Source: Acidobacteriota bacterium
GTDB taxonomy: Bacteria > Acidobacteriota > Vicinamibacteria > Vicinamibacterales > UBA2999
Direction: 5' to 3'
DNA: 64,000 bases
Assembly (NCBI GenBank): GCA_021730945.1
Contig: JAKFYH010000019.1
Span: 123,532 to 187,531, forward strand
Positions 25,475-34,693 of the stretch are shown piece after piece (position 1 is the stretch's first letter; each line of letters opens with the position of its first letter). A program made the position numbers and the translations under genes. The notes under the pieces were generated by a model. It was not told the origin of the DNA. It saw only the letters and a program-made list of their open reading frames with translations, and did no database searches.

Positions 25475-26400
25475 TCGAGTCGAATCCTCGGATCAAGCAC
25501 GCCGTACAATAAATCGGTGATCAAGTTGACCGTCACGTAGGTCACGGCAATCAACAGGATGCAGCCCTGCACCAGGGGGTAGTCGCGAAAGCCAATTGAC
25601 TGAATCAGCAGCCGGCCAATGCCTGGCCAGGCGAAGATCGTCTCGGTAATAACGGCGCCGGTGAGCACGGCGCCAAACTGCAGCGCCACGATCGTGACCA
25701 GCGGAATCAGGCTATTGCGCATGGCATGGCCCAGCACCGCACCGGCCGGCGAAACCCCGCGCGCCCGTGCCGCCCGCACATACAGTTCGCCCAGTTCATC
25801 GAGCAGGCTGGCGCGCGTCATCCGCGCCAGGATCGCCGCGAGCGCCAGGCCCAACGACACCGCAGGCAGCACCAGGTGCGCCAACGTGCCACGGCCCGAC
25901 ACCGGCAGCCAGCCCAATTCGACCGAGAACACAATGGCGAGGATCGGGCCCAGCCAGAAATTCGGGATCGAGATGCCAGCCAGCGAGAACGTCATCGCGG
26001 CATGATCGGCGAGCGTGCGCCGCCAGACGGCGCCGACAATCCCCAGCGGAATCGCCAGGACCACGGCCACCGCCATCGCGCCCAAGGCCAGTTCGGCCGT
26101 CGCGGGGACGCGCTCGGCAATCATTTGCGTTACCGGTTGTCCGGTGCGAAACGAGGTACCCAGGTCGCCGGTGAACGCACTTCGCAGAAAGGCGACGTAC
26201 TGTGCGGGCAGCGGGCGATCGAGTCCCAGATTGCTCCGCAGTTCGGCAATGTCCTGCGGCGCGGCGCCGTCGCCCAGCATGGCCTGGGCCGGATCGCCTG
26301 GCACCAGATGAATCAGCGAGAACACCAGCGTGGCCACCCCAAGCAACACCGGGATCGTGAGAAGCATGCGCCGCACGAGAAAACGAACCACCGCGCTCAT
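25471..26400 (-). CDS. dppB: ABC transporter permease, DppB family
   Basis: Partner permease of 309 residues with six predicted spans, the N-terminal LRRxL-type opening (VRFLVRRMLLTIPVLLG), FSLIHLVPGDPA and the EAA-type loop (RARGVSPAGAVLGHAMRNSL). The ATG at 26400 overlaps the stop of the sigma-54 regulator upstream, and its stop overlaps dppC. The three genes therefore form one coupled unit. Confidence 0.88.
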   Translation of the reverse strand: MSAVVRFLVRRMLLTIPVLLGVATLVFSLIHLVPGDPAQAMLGDGAAPQDIAELRSNLGLDRPLPAQYVAFLRSAFTGDLGTSFRTGQPVTQMIAERVPATAELALGAMAVAVVLAIPLGIVGAVWRRTLADHAAMTFSLAGISIPNFWLGPILAIVFSVELGWLPVSGRGTLAHLVLPAVSLGLALAAILARMTRASLLDELGELYVRAARARGVSPAGAVLGHAMRNSLIPLVTIVALQFGAVLTGAVITETIFAWPGIGRLLIQSIGFRDYPLVQGCILLIAVTYVTVNLITDLLYGVLDPRIRLE

Positions 26401-28697
26401 TCTAATGCGTGGCTGCGGGTGATCGGCGGCAGGTCGAGCCGCGCCATCAACTTGGCCAAACCCTGGCGGGACACACCGAGTTCACGCGCTGCCACGATCG
26501 GCCGGCCGCCCGCCCGCGCCAACGCCGCACGCACGAAGTGCAGGTCAAAGGCGCGGCGCGCGTCGGCCAGGGTCGCCCGGCCTGCCATCGCGGTCGTGCG
26601 GGTGATGTGCCCGGGCAGGCCGTTGGCGCCAATCACGCCCCGGGGTGGGCCCGCCACCATGGCCGATGCCAGTACGTTCTGGAGTTCGCGCACATTGCCG
26701 GGCCAGTCGTAGGCTCCAAGCGCCGCCAGCGCCAGCGGCGACAGCACCGCGCGGCTCGCGGTGCGCGCCGCGAGCCGTGACCACAGATGCCGGACCAGCG
26801 GCGGGATATCCTCCAGCCGTTCGCGCAAGGGCGGGATGCCGATGCGCAGCACGTCGAGCCGGTAGCGCAGATCGGCGCGGAAGCGGCCGGCCGACACCTC
26901 GGCCGCCAGGGGCCGATTGGTGGCCGCGACAATTCTGACGTCGACCTGGCGGGCATGGGCCTCGCCGACCCGTCGCACCTCGCCCTCCTGGAGAGTGCGA
27001 AGCAGCTTGGCCTGAACGCGCGCGCTCAGTTCCGCCACCTCATCCAGAAACAGCGTGCCTCCCTGGGCCTCTTCGAACAGGCCCAGCCGCTCGGCGACCG
27101 CGCCGGTGAACGCGCCGCGAGTGTGGCCAAACAACTCCGCCTCGACCAGGTCGTCGCTCAATGCTGCGCAGTTGAGCGCACACACGCGCCGGCCGCGGCG
27201 GGCGCTGGCGCCATGCACCGCCCTGGCTACCAGCTCCTTCCCTACCCCGCTCTCGCCCTCGATCAGCACTGGGAACGGCGAGGCCGCCGCGCGCAGGACC
27301 GCGCCGCGCACTTCCCGCATGGCCTGGCTGTCGCCAATCAGTTCGGGCATGTGGTCGGTATTCGGCCGGGTGGACGGGCGATCGCGTTCGGACAGTTCGT
27401 AGGTCGCCGGCGCCGAGGCGGTGGCAGCCAAGCGCAGGATCAGCGCGATGTCCTCGGTCACGATCGGCGCACCGATCGTCCAGTGGCACCAGACCACTCC
27501 CACGACCGTCCCGCCATAGCGGATCGGCCACGCCGCCTCGACGGCATGGCCGTGGTCGACTGGTGCCGCTGGCTGCCCGGTGTCGAGCACGCGAAGGGCC
27601 GCGCTCAAGTGACGGCTGGACGGCGGCGCCCCGCCCGCGTGCGCCACCACCGCCACGGTGTCGCCGCGCCGCACGACGAATGCGACGGTCGACGCCGCCA
27701 ACCGATCGCGCACCAGCCCGGCGGCACGAGCCAATGTGAGGGCGGCGTCATCCACCTCCTGGCACACACGCAGCACGTCCAGGAACGTCTCGACCATGGC
27801 CGGCTCGCGGCCCGCCTCGACCGGACCGGTAACGATCTCCCCGCGCAAGCGCTCCGCTTCCGCCCCGTCGACCGACCCGAGCGCTGCCCGCGCCTCGAGC
27901 AAGCGCCGCTGCGCGATCAGGCATCGCGCCAGCGCGCAACGGGCCGCGGTGTGTTCCGGACCGGGCCCGGTCAAGAGCACGCCCCATCGCGCGGCCGCCT
28001 CAGCGTCGATGATCTGTCCGTTGTCCTGGAGATGACGGGCCCGTTCGATGAGCTCGCCGGGACCGCCCGGACATTCCTGACCACCGCTCTCATGCACTTG
28101 GAACGCGGCCGGCACCAGGCGCGGCCGCCAGGCCTGGCTGCTGGTGGCGGCGCGCACGACGAGATGAGGGCGTGCGTCCCTGGTCGCCAGCCGAAAGACT
28201 GCCAGCGCCGCCTCGGCCGAGACCCGGGCGTCGGTCGCAAACACGACGAGTGACCGGGCTTTCAACCACGACGGCCACCGCCATCGGGCCTGGGACAACA
28301 CCGCGCCCAACACGTCGGCGGCAACGGGCACAAACCCAGCCAGCCGCGCCTCGCGCGCCAAGACGCGGTGCACGCGAGCCCAGTTCGCAGCCGAGGGTTC
28401 AACCAGATCCAGCGCCCGCGGCCGCCCGTCACGGGCGTCGGCCAGGGCGGCCCGAAAGGCGTCGATGGTTACCGCCGAGTCACCGGTGTCGTGGCCGCCC
28501 ACGGCGGGGCGCTCCCAGATCTCGATGCGCGATGGCCCGCGCAGGTCGAAGTCGATGAGCGAGGCATGCGCCTTCACCGTGAAGAGCGGCGGCAGCGCCC
28601 TGGGTCGGCCACGGCGCTGGTGCCAGCCAATGCCGGTGCCGGTGGCAAGGTCGAGTGCACGTCCACCGGAGACAAGGTAGCGATCGAGCATGAGCAT
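26397..28697 (-). CDS. Sigma-54-dependent transcriptional activator with an unrecognised N-terminal region
   Basis: A 766-residue activator. From about residue 449 it has the AAA+ sigma-54 interaction domain: Walker A in IEGESGVGKELVARAV (about 480), the GAFTGA loop (about 527) that contacts sigma-54, Walker B in GGTLFLDEVAEL and the RYRLDVLRIGIPPLRER region. The C-terminal 60 residues carry a Fis-type helix-turn-helix (REL GVSRQGLAKLMARL). A GAF-like segment may lie around 290-430. The first 200 residues, with a Rossmann-like strand SLVVFATDARVSAEAALAVF, match no domain I know. The open frame continues far upstream, but only as antisense of aroC; ATG 28697 is the first credible start. Its stop overlaps dppB (ATGA). 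Confidence 0.82.
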   Translation of the reverse strand: MLMLDRYLVSGGRALDLATGTGIGWHQRRGRPRALPPLFTVKAHASLIDFDLRGPSRIEIWERPAVGGHDTGDSAVTIDAFRAALADARDGRPRALDLVEPSAANWARVHRVLAREARLAGFVPVAADVLGAVLSQARWRWPSWLKARSLVVFATDARVSAEAALAVFRLATRDARPHLVVRAATSSQAWRPRLVPAAFQVHESGGQECPGGPGELIERARHLQDNGQIIDAEAAARWGVLLTGPGPEHTAARCALARCLIAQRRLLEARAALGSVDGAEAERLRGEIVTGPVEAGREPAMVETFLDVLRVCQEVDDAALTLARAAGLVRDRLAASTVAFVVRRGDTVAVVAHAGGAPPSSRHLSAALRVLDTGQPAAPVDHGHAVEAAWPIRYGGTVVGVVWCHWTIGAPIVTEDIALILRLAATASAPATYELSERDRPSTRPNTDHMPELIGDSQAMREVRGAVLRAAASPFPVLIEGESGVGKELVARAVHGASARRGRRVCALNCAALSDDLVEAELFGHTRGAFTGAVAERLGLFEEAQGGTLFLDEVAELSARVQAKLLRTLQEGEVRRVGEAHARQVDVRIVAATNRPLAAEVSAGRFRADLRYRLDVLRIGIPPLRERLEDIPPLVRHLWSRLAARTASRAVLSPLALAALGAYDWPGNVRELQNVLASAMVAGPPRGVIGANGLPGHITRTTAMAGRATLADARRAFDLHFVRAALARAGGRPIVAARELGVSRQGLAKLMARLDLPPITRSHALE

Positions 28698-28793
28698 GCC
28701 GGATACCAGTGCAAACGGGAGGCCCGCACACAACCCCCCGTAATGACTGGTGGTCGGCGCGGGAGCAGCGTCAGGTGTCGCAGTTTCTTCGTA

Positions 28794-28799
28794 TAGAAT
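28794..28799 (+). promoter_or_regulatory. -10-like box 9 bases before aroC
   Basis: TAGAAT (within GTATAGAATG) ends 9 bases before the aroC ATG, leaving no room for a ribosome-binding site. A leaderless mRNA is expected. No convincing -35 is visible. Confidence 0.5.
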
Positions 28800-28808
28800 G
28801 CTCAATGA

Positions 28809-30035
28809 ATGCTGCGTTTTTTGACCGCCGGTGAATCGCATGGCCAAGGTCTCGTGACGATCCTCGAAGGCCTGCCGGCCGGCCTGGCGATCGACCATGA
28901 CGCGATGACGGTGGAGCTGCGCCGGCGCCAGGGTGGCTACGGCCGCGGCCGGCGCATGGCCATTGAATCGGATCGCGCAGAGATCTTGTCGGGTGTGCGA
29001 CGCGGCCGCACCACCGGAGCGCCGGTGGCCCTGCTGGTGCGCAACAAGGACTGGGAGAACTGGCAGAACACCATGCACGTGGAGCCAACGGCACCGACAG
29101 GTGCCACCGGCGCCAATCGCGCAGCCGTCGTTCGCCCACGCCCCGGTCACGCCGACCTCGCGGGGGCCCTCAAATACGACCATGACGACATTCGTGATGT
29201 GCTTGAGCGCGCCAGCGCCCGGGAAACCGCGGCCCGCGTGGCGGCCGGCGCCATCGCCCGGCAGTTGCTGGCGGCGGTGGGGTGCGAGCTGACCAGCCAC
29301 ATCACCGGCATCGGCGCGATCACCGTGCCGTCCGGTAACTCGATCAGTTTCGAGGTCGCGCAGGCGATGGATCGTGAAGCGCCGCTTCGCTGCACGGACC
29401 CCGCGCTTGAGCAACAGATGATCGCGGCCATCGATGCAGCCAAGGACGCGGGCGATACCCTGGGCGGCTCCTTTGAAGTGATCGCTCGCGGGATCCCAGT
29501 CGGACTCGGCAGCTATGTGCAATGGGACCGCAAGCTCGACGGACGTCTGGCCCAGGCGCTGATGTCGATCCCCGCAATCAAGGCGGTGGCGATCGGTGAC
29601 GGTGTGGACGGCGCGCGCCGTCCGGGCTCGCAGGTGCACGACGAGATCGTGGCCGACTTCGCCGCGGCTGCCGCGGGCCTGCCCATGGTCGCGCGACCCA
29701 CCAACCGGGCGGGTGGCCTCGAAGGCGGCGTCACCAACGGCGAAGCGCTCCGGGTCTCCGGTTACATGAAGCCGATCTCGACGCTGATGAAACCCCTGCG
29801 CTCGGTCGACCTGACGACCCTGGAAGAGGCGCCGGCGGCGATCGAGCGAAGCGACGTGTGTGCCGTGCCGGCGGCGGCCGTGGTTGCCGAGGCCATGGTC
29901 GCGCTGGTCCTGGCCGACGCCCTGCTCGAGCGATTCGGTGGTGATTCGATGGCGGATCTGACGGCGCGGGTTGCCAGCACCGGCGGCAAGGTTCGCGCCC
30001 GCCTGACGCGCCGGCCCGCGGCCGCGCGGGTCTGA
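28809..30035 (+). CDS. aroC: Chorismate synthase
   Basis: FMN-dependent elimination that turns EPSP into chorismate, the branch point for Trp, Tyr and Phe. Its 408 residues have LTAGESHGQGLVTILEGLPAG, RRQGGYGRGRRMAIESD and the VRPRPGHADLAGALKY signature. The length, slightly above 360-390, resembles the longer versions of the family. It starts a plus-strand group aroC-def-fmt-rsmB and is not part of the trp-attenuated operon. ATG 28809 is chosen over an overlapping ATG at 28805, which is out of frame. Confidence 0.95.
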   Translation: MLRFLTAGESHGQGLVTILEGLPAGLAIDHDAMTVELRRRQGGYGRGRRMAIESDRAEILSGVRRGRTTGAPVALLVRNKDWENWQNTMHVEPTAPTGATGANRAAVVRPRPGHADLAGALKYDHDDIRDVLERASARETAARVAAGAIARQLLAAVGCELTSHITGIGAITVPSGNSISFEVAQAMDREAPLRCTDPALEQQMIAAIDAAKDAGDTLGGSFEVIARGIPVGLGSYVQWDRKLDGRLAQALMSIPAIKAVAIGDGVDGARRPGSQVHDEIVADFAAAAAGLPMVARPTNRAGGLEGGVTNGEALRVSGYMKPISTLMKPLRSVDLTTLEEAPAAIERSDVCAVPAAAVVAEAMVALVLADALLERFGGDSMADLTARVASTGGKVRARLTRRPAAARV

Positions 30036-30039
30036 CCCG

Positions 30040-30549
30040 GTGCTGCGCCCGATTCTTCGGCTCGGGGACTCGATCCTGACCGAGCCCACCCGCCCCGTCG
30101 AGGCAATCACGCCGGCGATCGAGGCGCTGATTGATGACATGGTCGAGACCATGTACGCCGCACCCGGCATCGGCCTGGCGGCGCCGCAGGTCGGTGTGTC
30201 GCTGCGTATCTTCGTGGTCGATCTCTCGGTTGGCCGCGACCCGGCCGGTCCGTCGGTGATGATCAACCCTGAGTTTGTGCTGCGCGAAGGCATGCAACTC
30301 GAAGAAGAGGGCTGCCTGAGCGTACCCGGATTCACCGCCACTGTTGCCCGGCCCAAACGCGTGGTCGTCAGTGGCCTTGACCGCCACGGCGACACCCACC
30401 AGCTCGATGGCACCGGCCTGTTGGCGCGCGCCCTGCAGCACGAAATGGATCACCTGAATTCCTGCCTGTTCGTCGATCGCCTTCGCGGTATCTCCCGCGA
30501 CCTAATCGTCCGCAAGATCAAGAAGCTGTCGAAGGCCGGCAAGTGGTGA
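30040..30549 (+). CDS. def: Peptide deformylase
   Basis: Removes the N-formyl group from nascent proteins. The 169-residue chain has all three motifs: GIGLAAPQVG, EEGCLSVPG (metal Cys) and QHEMDHL (metal His pair and catalytic Glu). GTG 30040 lies 4 bases after the aroC stop and fmt follows 7 bases after, the usual def-fmt pair. Confidence 0.95.
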   Translation: MLRPILRLGDSILTEPTRPVEAITPAIEALIDDMVETMYAAPGIGLAAPQVGVSLRIFVVDLSVGRDPAGPSVMINPEFVLREGMQLEEEGCLSVPGFTATVARPKRVVVSGLDRHGDTHQLDGTGLLARALQHEMDHLNSCLFVDRLRGISRDLIVRKIKKLSKAGKW

Positions 30550-30556
30550 GCGACTG

Positions 30557-31501
30557 ATGGCCTTGCGCGTGGTGTTCTTCGGGACCCCGGCTTTCGCCGT
30601 GCCGACGCTTGACCGCCTCGTGCACTCGGCCCACCAGGTGGTCGGCGTGGTCACCCGGCCCGATCGGCCTCGCGGTCGCGGGCAGCAGATATCAATGGCG
30701 CCGGTCAAGGCCGCCGCCCAGGCAGCGGGTCTGCCAGTACTGCAACCCGAGCGGCTGGCGCGCGAGCAGTTCGAGCCCGCATTCGCCGCGCTCGGCGCCG
30801 ACATCGGCGTGGTGGCCGCCTACGGGAAGATCCTGCCTGACTGGCTGCTCGCGTCGCCGCGCCTGGGGCTGTTGAACGTCCATGCCTCGTTGCTGCCGAA
30901 GTATCGAGGCGCTTCCCCGGTGCACCGGGCCGTTCTCGGCGGCGATGCCCAGACCGGCGTCACCATCATGCGTGTCGTCAAGGCGCTCGACGCCGGCCCC
31001 ATGCTTCGGCATGTGGTCGTGCCGATTGGCGACGACGACACGACCTCCGACGTCGAGGCGGTGCTGGCGACGAGCGGAGCCGAGGCGCTGCTGGCGACGC
31101 TGGCGGATATCGAAGGGGGTCGCGCGGCCGAGACCCCGCAGGACGATGGGCTGGCGAGCTATGCGCCGAAGCTGACCAGGGCGGAAGCAGCGGTGGACTG
31201 GCGGCGCCCGGCCCGCGAGATCCACAACCAGGTGCGCGGATTATGGCCGTGGCCGCACGCCCAGACCTTCCTTGGCGAGACACGAATCATCCTGCATCGC
31301 TCGCGCGTCTCGCCATCGCCCGCCGGCGCACCCGCCGGGACCATCCTGGCGGCCTCAGCCGCAGACGGGCTGCACGTGGCGTGTGGGCAGGGTGCACTCG
31401 AGATCCTTGAACTTCAGTTCGAGGGCAAGCGCGTGATGAGCGCCCGCGACGCCATGGCCAACCAGTTGCTGACCGCCGGCGCCCGTTTTATCCCCTCATG
31501 A
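30557..31501 (+). CDS. fmt: Methionyl-tRNA formyltransferase
   Basis: Formylates initiator Met-tRNA using 10-formyl-THF. Its 314 residues open with VVFFGTPAFAVPTLDRL, contain the catalytic segment LLNVHASLLPKYRGASPVHR (Asn, His) and end with an OB-like tRNA-binding domain (residues about 205-310). Its stop overlaps the rsmB ATG (ATGA). Confidence 0.95.
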   Translation: MALRVVFFGTPAFAVPTLDRLVHSAHQVVGVVTRPDRPRGRGQQISMAPVKAAAQAAGLPVLQPERLAREQFEPAFAALGADIGVVAAYGKILPDWLLASPRLGLLNVHASLLPKYRGASPVHRAVLGGDAQTGVTIMRVVKALDAGPMLRHVVVPIGDDDTTSDVEAVLATSGAEALLATLADIEGGRAAETPQDDGLASYAPKLTRAEAAVDWRRPAREIHNQVRGLWPWPHAQTFLGETRIILHRSRVSPSPAGAPAGTILAASAADGLHVACGQGALEILELQFEGKRVMSARDAMANQLLTAGARFIPS

Positions 31502-32808
31502 TTGGCGTGGCGCGCAGCGCGGCACTCGACGCCCTTCGCCTGATCGACGGCGAGCGGCTTGACATGGGTGAAGCCGTCGCTCGGGTGCGTAAGCCGCTGG
31601 GCGACGAACGCGACCGGGCGCTCCTCCTCGAGATCGTGTCTGGCACGTTGCGGATGCGCGCCGCCCTCGATTACCAGTTGGCACTCCGCCTGACCCGGCC
31701 GATTGGACGCCTGGACGCGGTCGTCCTGGACATCCTGCGCCTGAGCGCCTTCCAGTTGATGTACCTGACGCGGACGCCGTCGTCTGCCGTCATCAACGAC
31801 GCCGTTGACCTCACTCGCCGCGGCGGCAAGTCCAGCGCGACCGGACTGGTCAACGCCGTGCTGCGCGGGCTCAATCGCGAGCGCCAGAAGCTGACGTGGC
31901 CGGCGCGTCCGGGCGACGAAGGCGACATCGCCGCGATGGCCGGCTATTTCAGCATCGTCCACTCGCATCCTGACTGGCTGATCGAGCGCTGGCTGCGCCG
32001 CTACGGCATGGTGGATACCGAGCGCTGGCTGGCTTTCAACAATCAGGGCCCGGCCCTGTGCCTGGCGCCGAATCGCTCTTTGGCGTCGCGCGAGGCGCTG
32101 ATGAATGAATTGGCGGCTGACGGCGTGGAGACTCGGCCGACCGCTCATGCGCCGCATGGCCTGCTTGTGGTGGCCGGGGCTGCGCTGTCGACCCGCGCGT
32201 TTCGTGAAGGCCGGCTCCTCGTGCAAGATGAAGCCTCGCAGCTCATCGGCGAACTGGTCGGCGTGAGCCCAGGGGACCGAGTCCTCGACTTGTGTGCGTC
32301 GCCAGGCGGCAAGACCGTCACGATGGCGGCGGGCCTGGGGTCACGGGGAATGGTGGTGGCCACCGACGTCCGGCGGCATCGGCTGAAGGTCTTGAGCGAG
32401 ACCCTGGAAAGGTGCCGGCTGGCCCGTGTCCGTGTGATCCACGTTCCAACCGCCGGCGCCCTGCCTTTCGCTGATGCGGCTTTCGATCGAGTGCTCGTCG
32501 ACGCCCCGTGCTCCGGCCTCGGCACTCTCCGGCGCGACCCCGACATCCGCTGGCGCCTGTCCTCCCGCGACTTACCCGGGCTGGCCGCCGCCCAGCTCGC
32601 CTTGTTACATCGCGCCGCCCCGCTGGTACGTCGCGGCGGGATTCTGGTCTACAGCACATGTTCAAGCGAACCCGAGGAGAATCAAGAGGTCGTGACGGCG
32701 TTTCTGGCAAGCCATGCGGAATTTACGCGGAGCCGAGATCACCAGACGCTGCCCTTTCGCGATGGACTTGAGGCGTTTTTTGGATCACTCCTGACCCGGC
32801 AGGCCTGA
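31498..32808 (+). CDS. rsmB: 16S rRNA (cytosine-967-C5)-methyltransferase
   Basis: Methylates C967 of 16S rRNA. The 436-residue protein has a NusB-like RNA-binding N-terminal domain (about 1-140) and a SAM methyltransferase domain with RVLDLCASPGGKTVTMAAG, then the two catalytic cysteines in DAPCSGLGTLRRDPD and LVYSTCSSEPEENQ. ATG 31498 overlaps fmt. It ends the translation-related group; a repeat-bearing gap follows. Confidence 0.94.
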   Translation: MIGVARSAALDALRLIDGERLDMGEAVARVRKPLGDERDRALLLEIVSGTLRMRAALDYQLALRLTRPIGRLDAVVLDILRLSAFQLMYLTRTPSSAVINDAVDLTRRGGKSSATGLVNAVLRGLNRERQKLTWPARPGDEGDIAAMAGYFSIVHSHPDWLIERWLRRYGMVDTERWLAFNNQGPALCLAPNRSLASREALMNELAADGVETRPTAHAPHGLLVVAGAALSTRAFREGRLLVQDEASQLIGELVGVSPGDRVLDLCASPGGKTVTMAAGLGSRGMVVATDVRRHRLKVLSETLERCRLARVRVIHVPTAGALPFADAAFDRVLVDAPCSGLGTLRRDPDIRWRLSSRDLPGLAAAQLALLHRAAPLVRRGGILVYSTCSSEPEENQEVVTAFLASHAEFTRSRDHQTLPFRDGLEAFFGSLLTRQA

Positions 32809-32817
32809 CCTTTTCCG

Positions 32818-32847
32818 CACCTCAGCACCTGGCACCTCAGCACCTGA
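32818..32847. repeat. Two tandem 15-bp units between rsmB and the PASTA gene
   Basis: CACCTCAGCACCTGG and CACCTCAGCACCTGA lie head to tail and differ at one base. They are in the 78-base gap between the two genes. A TACCAT box follows at 32869-32874, 12 bases before the next ATG. Confidence 0.7.
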
Positions 32848-32886
32848 GCACTTCTCCACCCCCTGTAGTACCATTGCCTGCTGTCC

Positions 32887-33609
32887 ATGCCGCTCGGATC
32901 CAGGGTTTGGGGCTTCGGTAAGGTCCTGCTGCTGGCAGGGGCTCTCGCGGGGACCTTTTTTGTCTTTGCCGGTATTGCCATGCGGGTAGCCGTTCGTGCC
33001 CGTCAGGTCACCGTGCCCAACTTTGTCGGCCAGCCCTTGAACGCGGCCTCCAGCCTCGCGTCGACGCTCGACCTGAAACTGAGGGTCGATCCGGTCAAGC
33101 GCCCCGATCCCAAGGTTCCTGCCGGCCACGTCATGATGCAGGAACCCACCTCTGGGTCCGCCGCCCGCCGCCAGCGCAGCGTGCGGGTCGTGCTTAGTGC
33201 CGGGGCTCACGTCGCCCTCGCACCGAATCTTCTCGGCGAGACCCAGCGCTCGGCGGAGATCCGGGTCGCACAGGACGGGCTGGCCATCGGCGCCGTGACC
33301 GAGATTCGCTCGGCACTCTACCCGCCTGACGTCGTGGTGGCCCAGGACCCGCCCCCGTCCACGCAGACCGCCGAGATTCGCCTGCTGGTCAATCGCGGTG
33401 AGGACCGCGCCACCTATGTCATGCCGGACCTGATTGGCCTCAACGGCGACCGAGCCGCCGAGGTCATGCGGACGCGCGGCTTTCGCGTGTCGGTGACGGC
33501 GCAGTTGGCGGCCTCCGCCATCCCGCCGGGCGTCGTGGTCCGCCAGTCACCCGCGGGTGGGTATCAGGTGCACCCCGGGGACCCCATCGCGATTGAGGTC
33601 AGCCGATGA
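32887..33609 (+). CDS. PASTA-domain membrane protein
   Basis: A 240-residue protein with one N-terminal span (about 11-33) followed by three extracytoplasmic PASTA domains (starting near VTVPNFVGQPL, ALAPNLLGETQ and YVMPDLIGLNG). PASTA domains bind muropeptides or glycan strands in kinases and penicillin-binding proteins. There is no kinase or transpeptidase domain here, so this is a stand-alone PASTA module. Its stop overlaps rpe (ATGA). A cell-wall role is inference. Confidence 0.82.
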   Translation: MPLGSRVWGFGKVLLLAGALAGTFFVFAGIAMRVAVRARQVTVPNFVGQPLNAASSLASTLDLKLRVDPVKRPDPKVPAGHVMMQEPTSGSAARRQRSVRVVLSAGAHVALAPNLLGETQRSAEIRVAQDGLAIGAVTEIRSALYPPDVVVAQDPPPSTQTAEIRLLVNRGEDRATYVMPDLIGLNGDRAAEVMRTRGFRVSVTAQLAASAIPPGVVVRQSPAGGYQVHPGDPIAIEVSR

Positions 33610-34289
33610 GCATTCGCCTGGCACCGTCCATCCTGTCGGCGGATTTCTCGGCACTGGGCCGCGACATCGACGCCATTACCCGCGGCGGCGCCGACCAGGT
33701 TCACGTCGACGTGATGGATGGCCACTTCGTGCCGAACCTGACCATCGGCGTTCCGGTGGTGCGGTCGCTGCGCAAGGCGACCAGCTTGCCGCTCGACGTC
33801 CACCTGATGATCACCGACCCCGACCGGTTCATTGAGCCGTTCATCGATGCCGGCGCCAACCTGGTGTCGGTGCATGTCGAGGTCCTGCCTCATCTCCACC
33901 GCACGATCGGCCTCATTAAGAAGCTGGGCGCCCAGGCCGGGGTCGTCCTCAATCCATCGACGCCGGTCGGCGCCATTGCCGAAGTGGCCGCTGACGTCGA
34001 CTTCGTTCTGGTCATGTCGGTGAACCCCGGCTTCGGCGGGCAGGTCTTCATCCCGAGGAGCCTGGCCAAGATTCGCGCCGTCCGCGCGCTGCTCGACGCG
34101 GCCGGCAACACCACGGCGCCGATTGAAGTCGATGGCGGAGTCGATCTCGTCACGGTCGCGCCGGTGGTTGAGGCGGGTGGCGACTGGCTGGTGGCGGGCC
34201 AGGCGGTTTTTGGCGCCGGCAATCCCGAAGCGGCGGCCCGAGCCCTCAAGGACGCGGCGCTTCACGCGGCACGCGGCGGCCGCCGGTGA
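33606..34289 (+). CDS. rpe: Ribulose-phosphate 3-epimerase
   Basis: Interconverts ribulose 5-phosphate and xylulose 5-phosphate in the pentose phosphate pathway. A 227-residue barrel with LAPSILSADFSALGRDI, VDVMDGHFVPNLTIG (metal Asp and His), LDVHLMITDP, VLVMSVNPGFGGQ and EVDGGV. Its start overlaps the PASTA stop, its stop overlaps the thioesterase start (GTGA). Confidence 0.95.
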   Translation: MSIRLAPSILSADFSALGRDIDAITRGGADQVHVDVMDGHFVPNLTIGVPVVRSLRKATSLPLDVHLMITDPDRFIEPFIDAGANLVSVHVEVLPHLHRTIGLIKKLGAQAGVVLNPSTPVGAIAEVAADVDFVLVMSVNPGFGGQVFIPRSLAKIRAVRALLDAAGNTTAPIEVDGGVDLVTVAPVVEAGGDWLVAGQAVFGAGNPEAAARALKDAALHAARGGRR

Positions 34290-34693
34290 CTGCCCCGCGT
34301 CGCATCGCTTCATCGCGGGTGCGCGTGCGCTACGCCGAAACCGACAAGATGGGGGTCGTCTACTACGCCAACTATCTGGTGTGGTTTGAGATCGGCCGTA
34401 CCGACTGGCTGCGCGACACTGGTTGGACCTATCGAGCCATGGAGGCCGACGGGTTTCAGTTGCCGGTGATCGAGGCGCACTGCGAGTATCGTCAGGGCGC
34501 GCGCTACGACGACGAGTTGGAGATCCGGACGCGGGCGACCCAGGCCTCGCCGGTCCGGATCCGGTTTGACTACGACGTGGTTCGCTACGCCGATGGCGCG
34601 GCGCTGGCGTCCGGGCACACGGTGCATGCCACGATTGGCCCGTCGGGACGCCCGGCGCGGCTCCCCGAACGTCTAAAGGATTTGTTCGCATGA
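34286..34693 (+). CDS. ybgC: Acyl-CoA thioesterase, YbgC/4HBT family
   Basis: A 135-residue hot-dog-fold thioesterase. It shows the family signature VRYAETDKMGVVYYANYLVWFE with the catalytic Asp-to-Tyr/Asn region, then RTDWLRDTGW. YbgC proteins hydrolyse short acyl-CoA and are often linked to the Tol-Pal system, which is not seen here. GTG 34286 overlaps rpe; the stop overlaps the epimerase start. Confidence 0.88.
   Translation: MTAPRRIASSRVRVRYAETDKMGVVYYANYLVWFEIGRTDWLRDTGWTYRAMEADGFQLPVIEAHCEYRQGARYDDELEIRTRATQASPVRIRFDYDVVRYADGAALASGHTVHATIGPSGRPARLPERLKDLFA

Noticed and set aside
26397..30413. A very long minus-strand open frame of 1338 codons
   Set aside because: Only the part from 28697 downward has domain content (sigma-54 activator). 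The upstream half is antisense to aroC and def, with low-complexity Arg/Gly-rich translation typical of GC-rich shadow frames.
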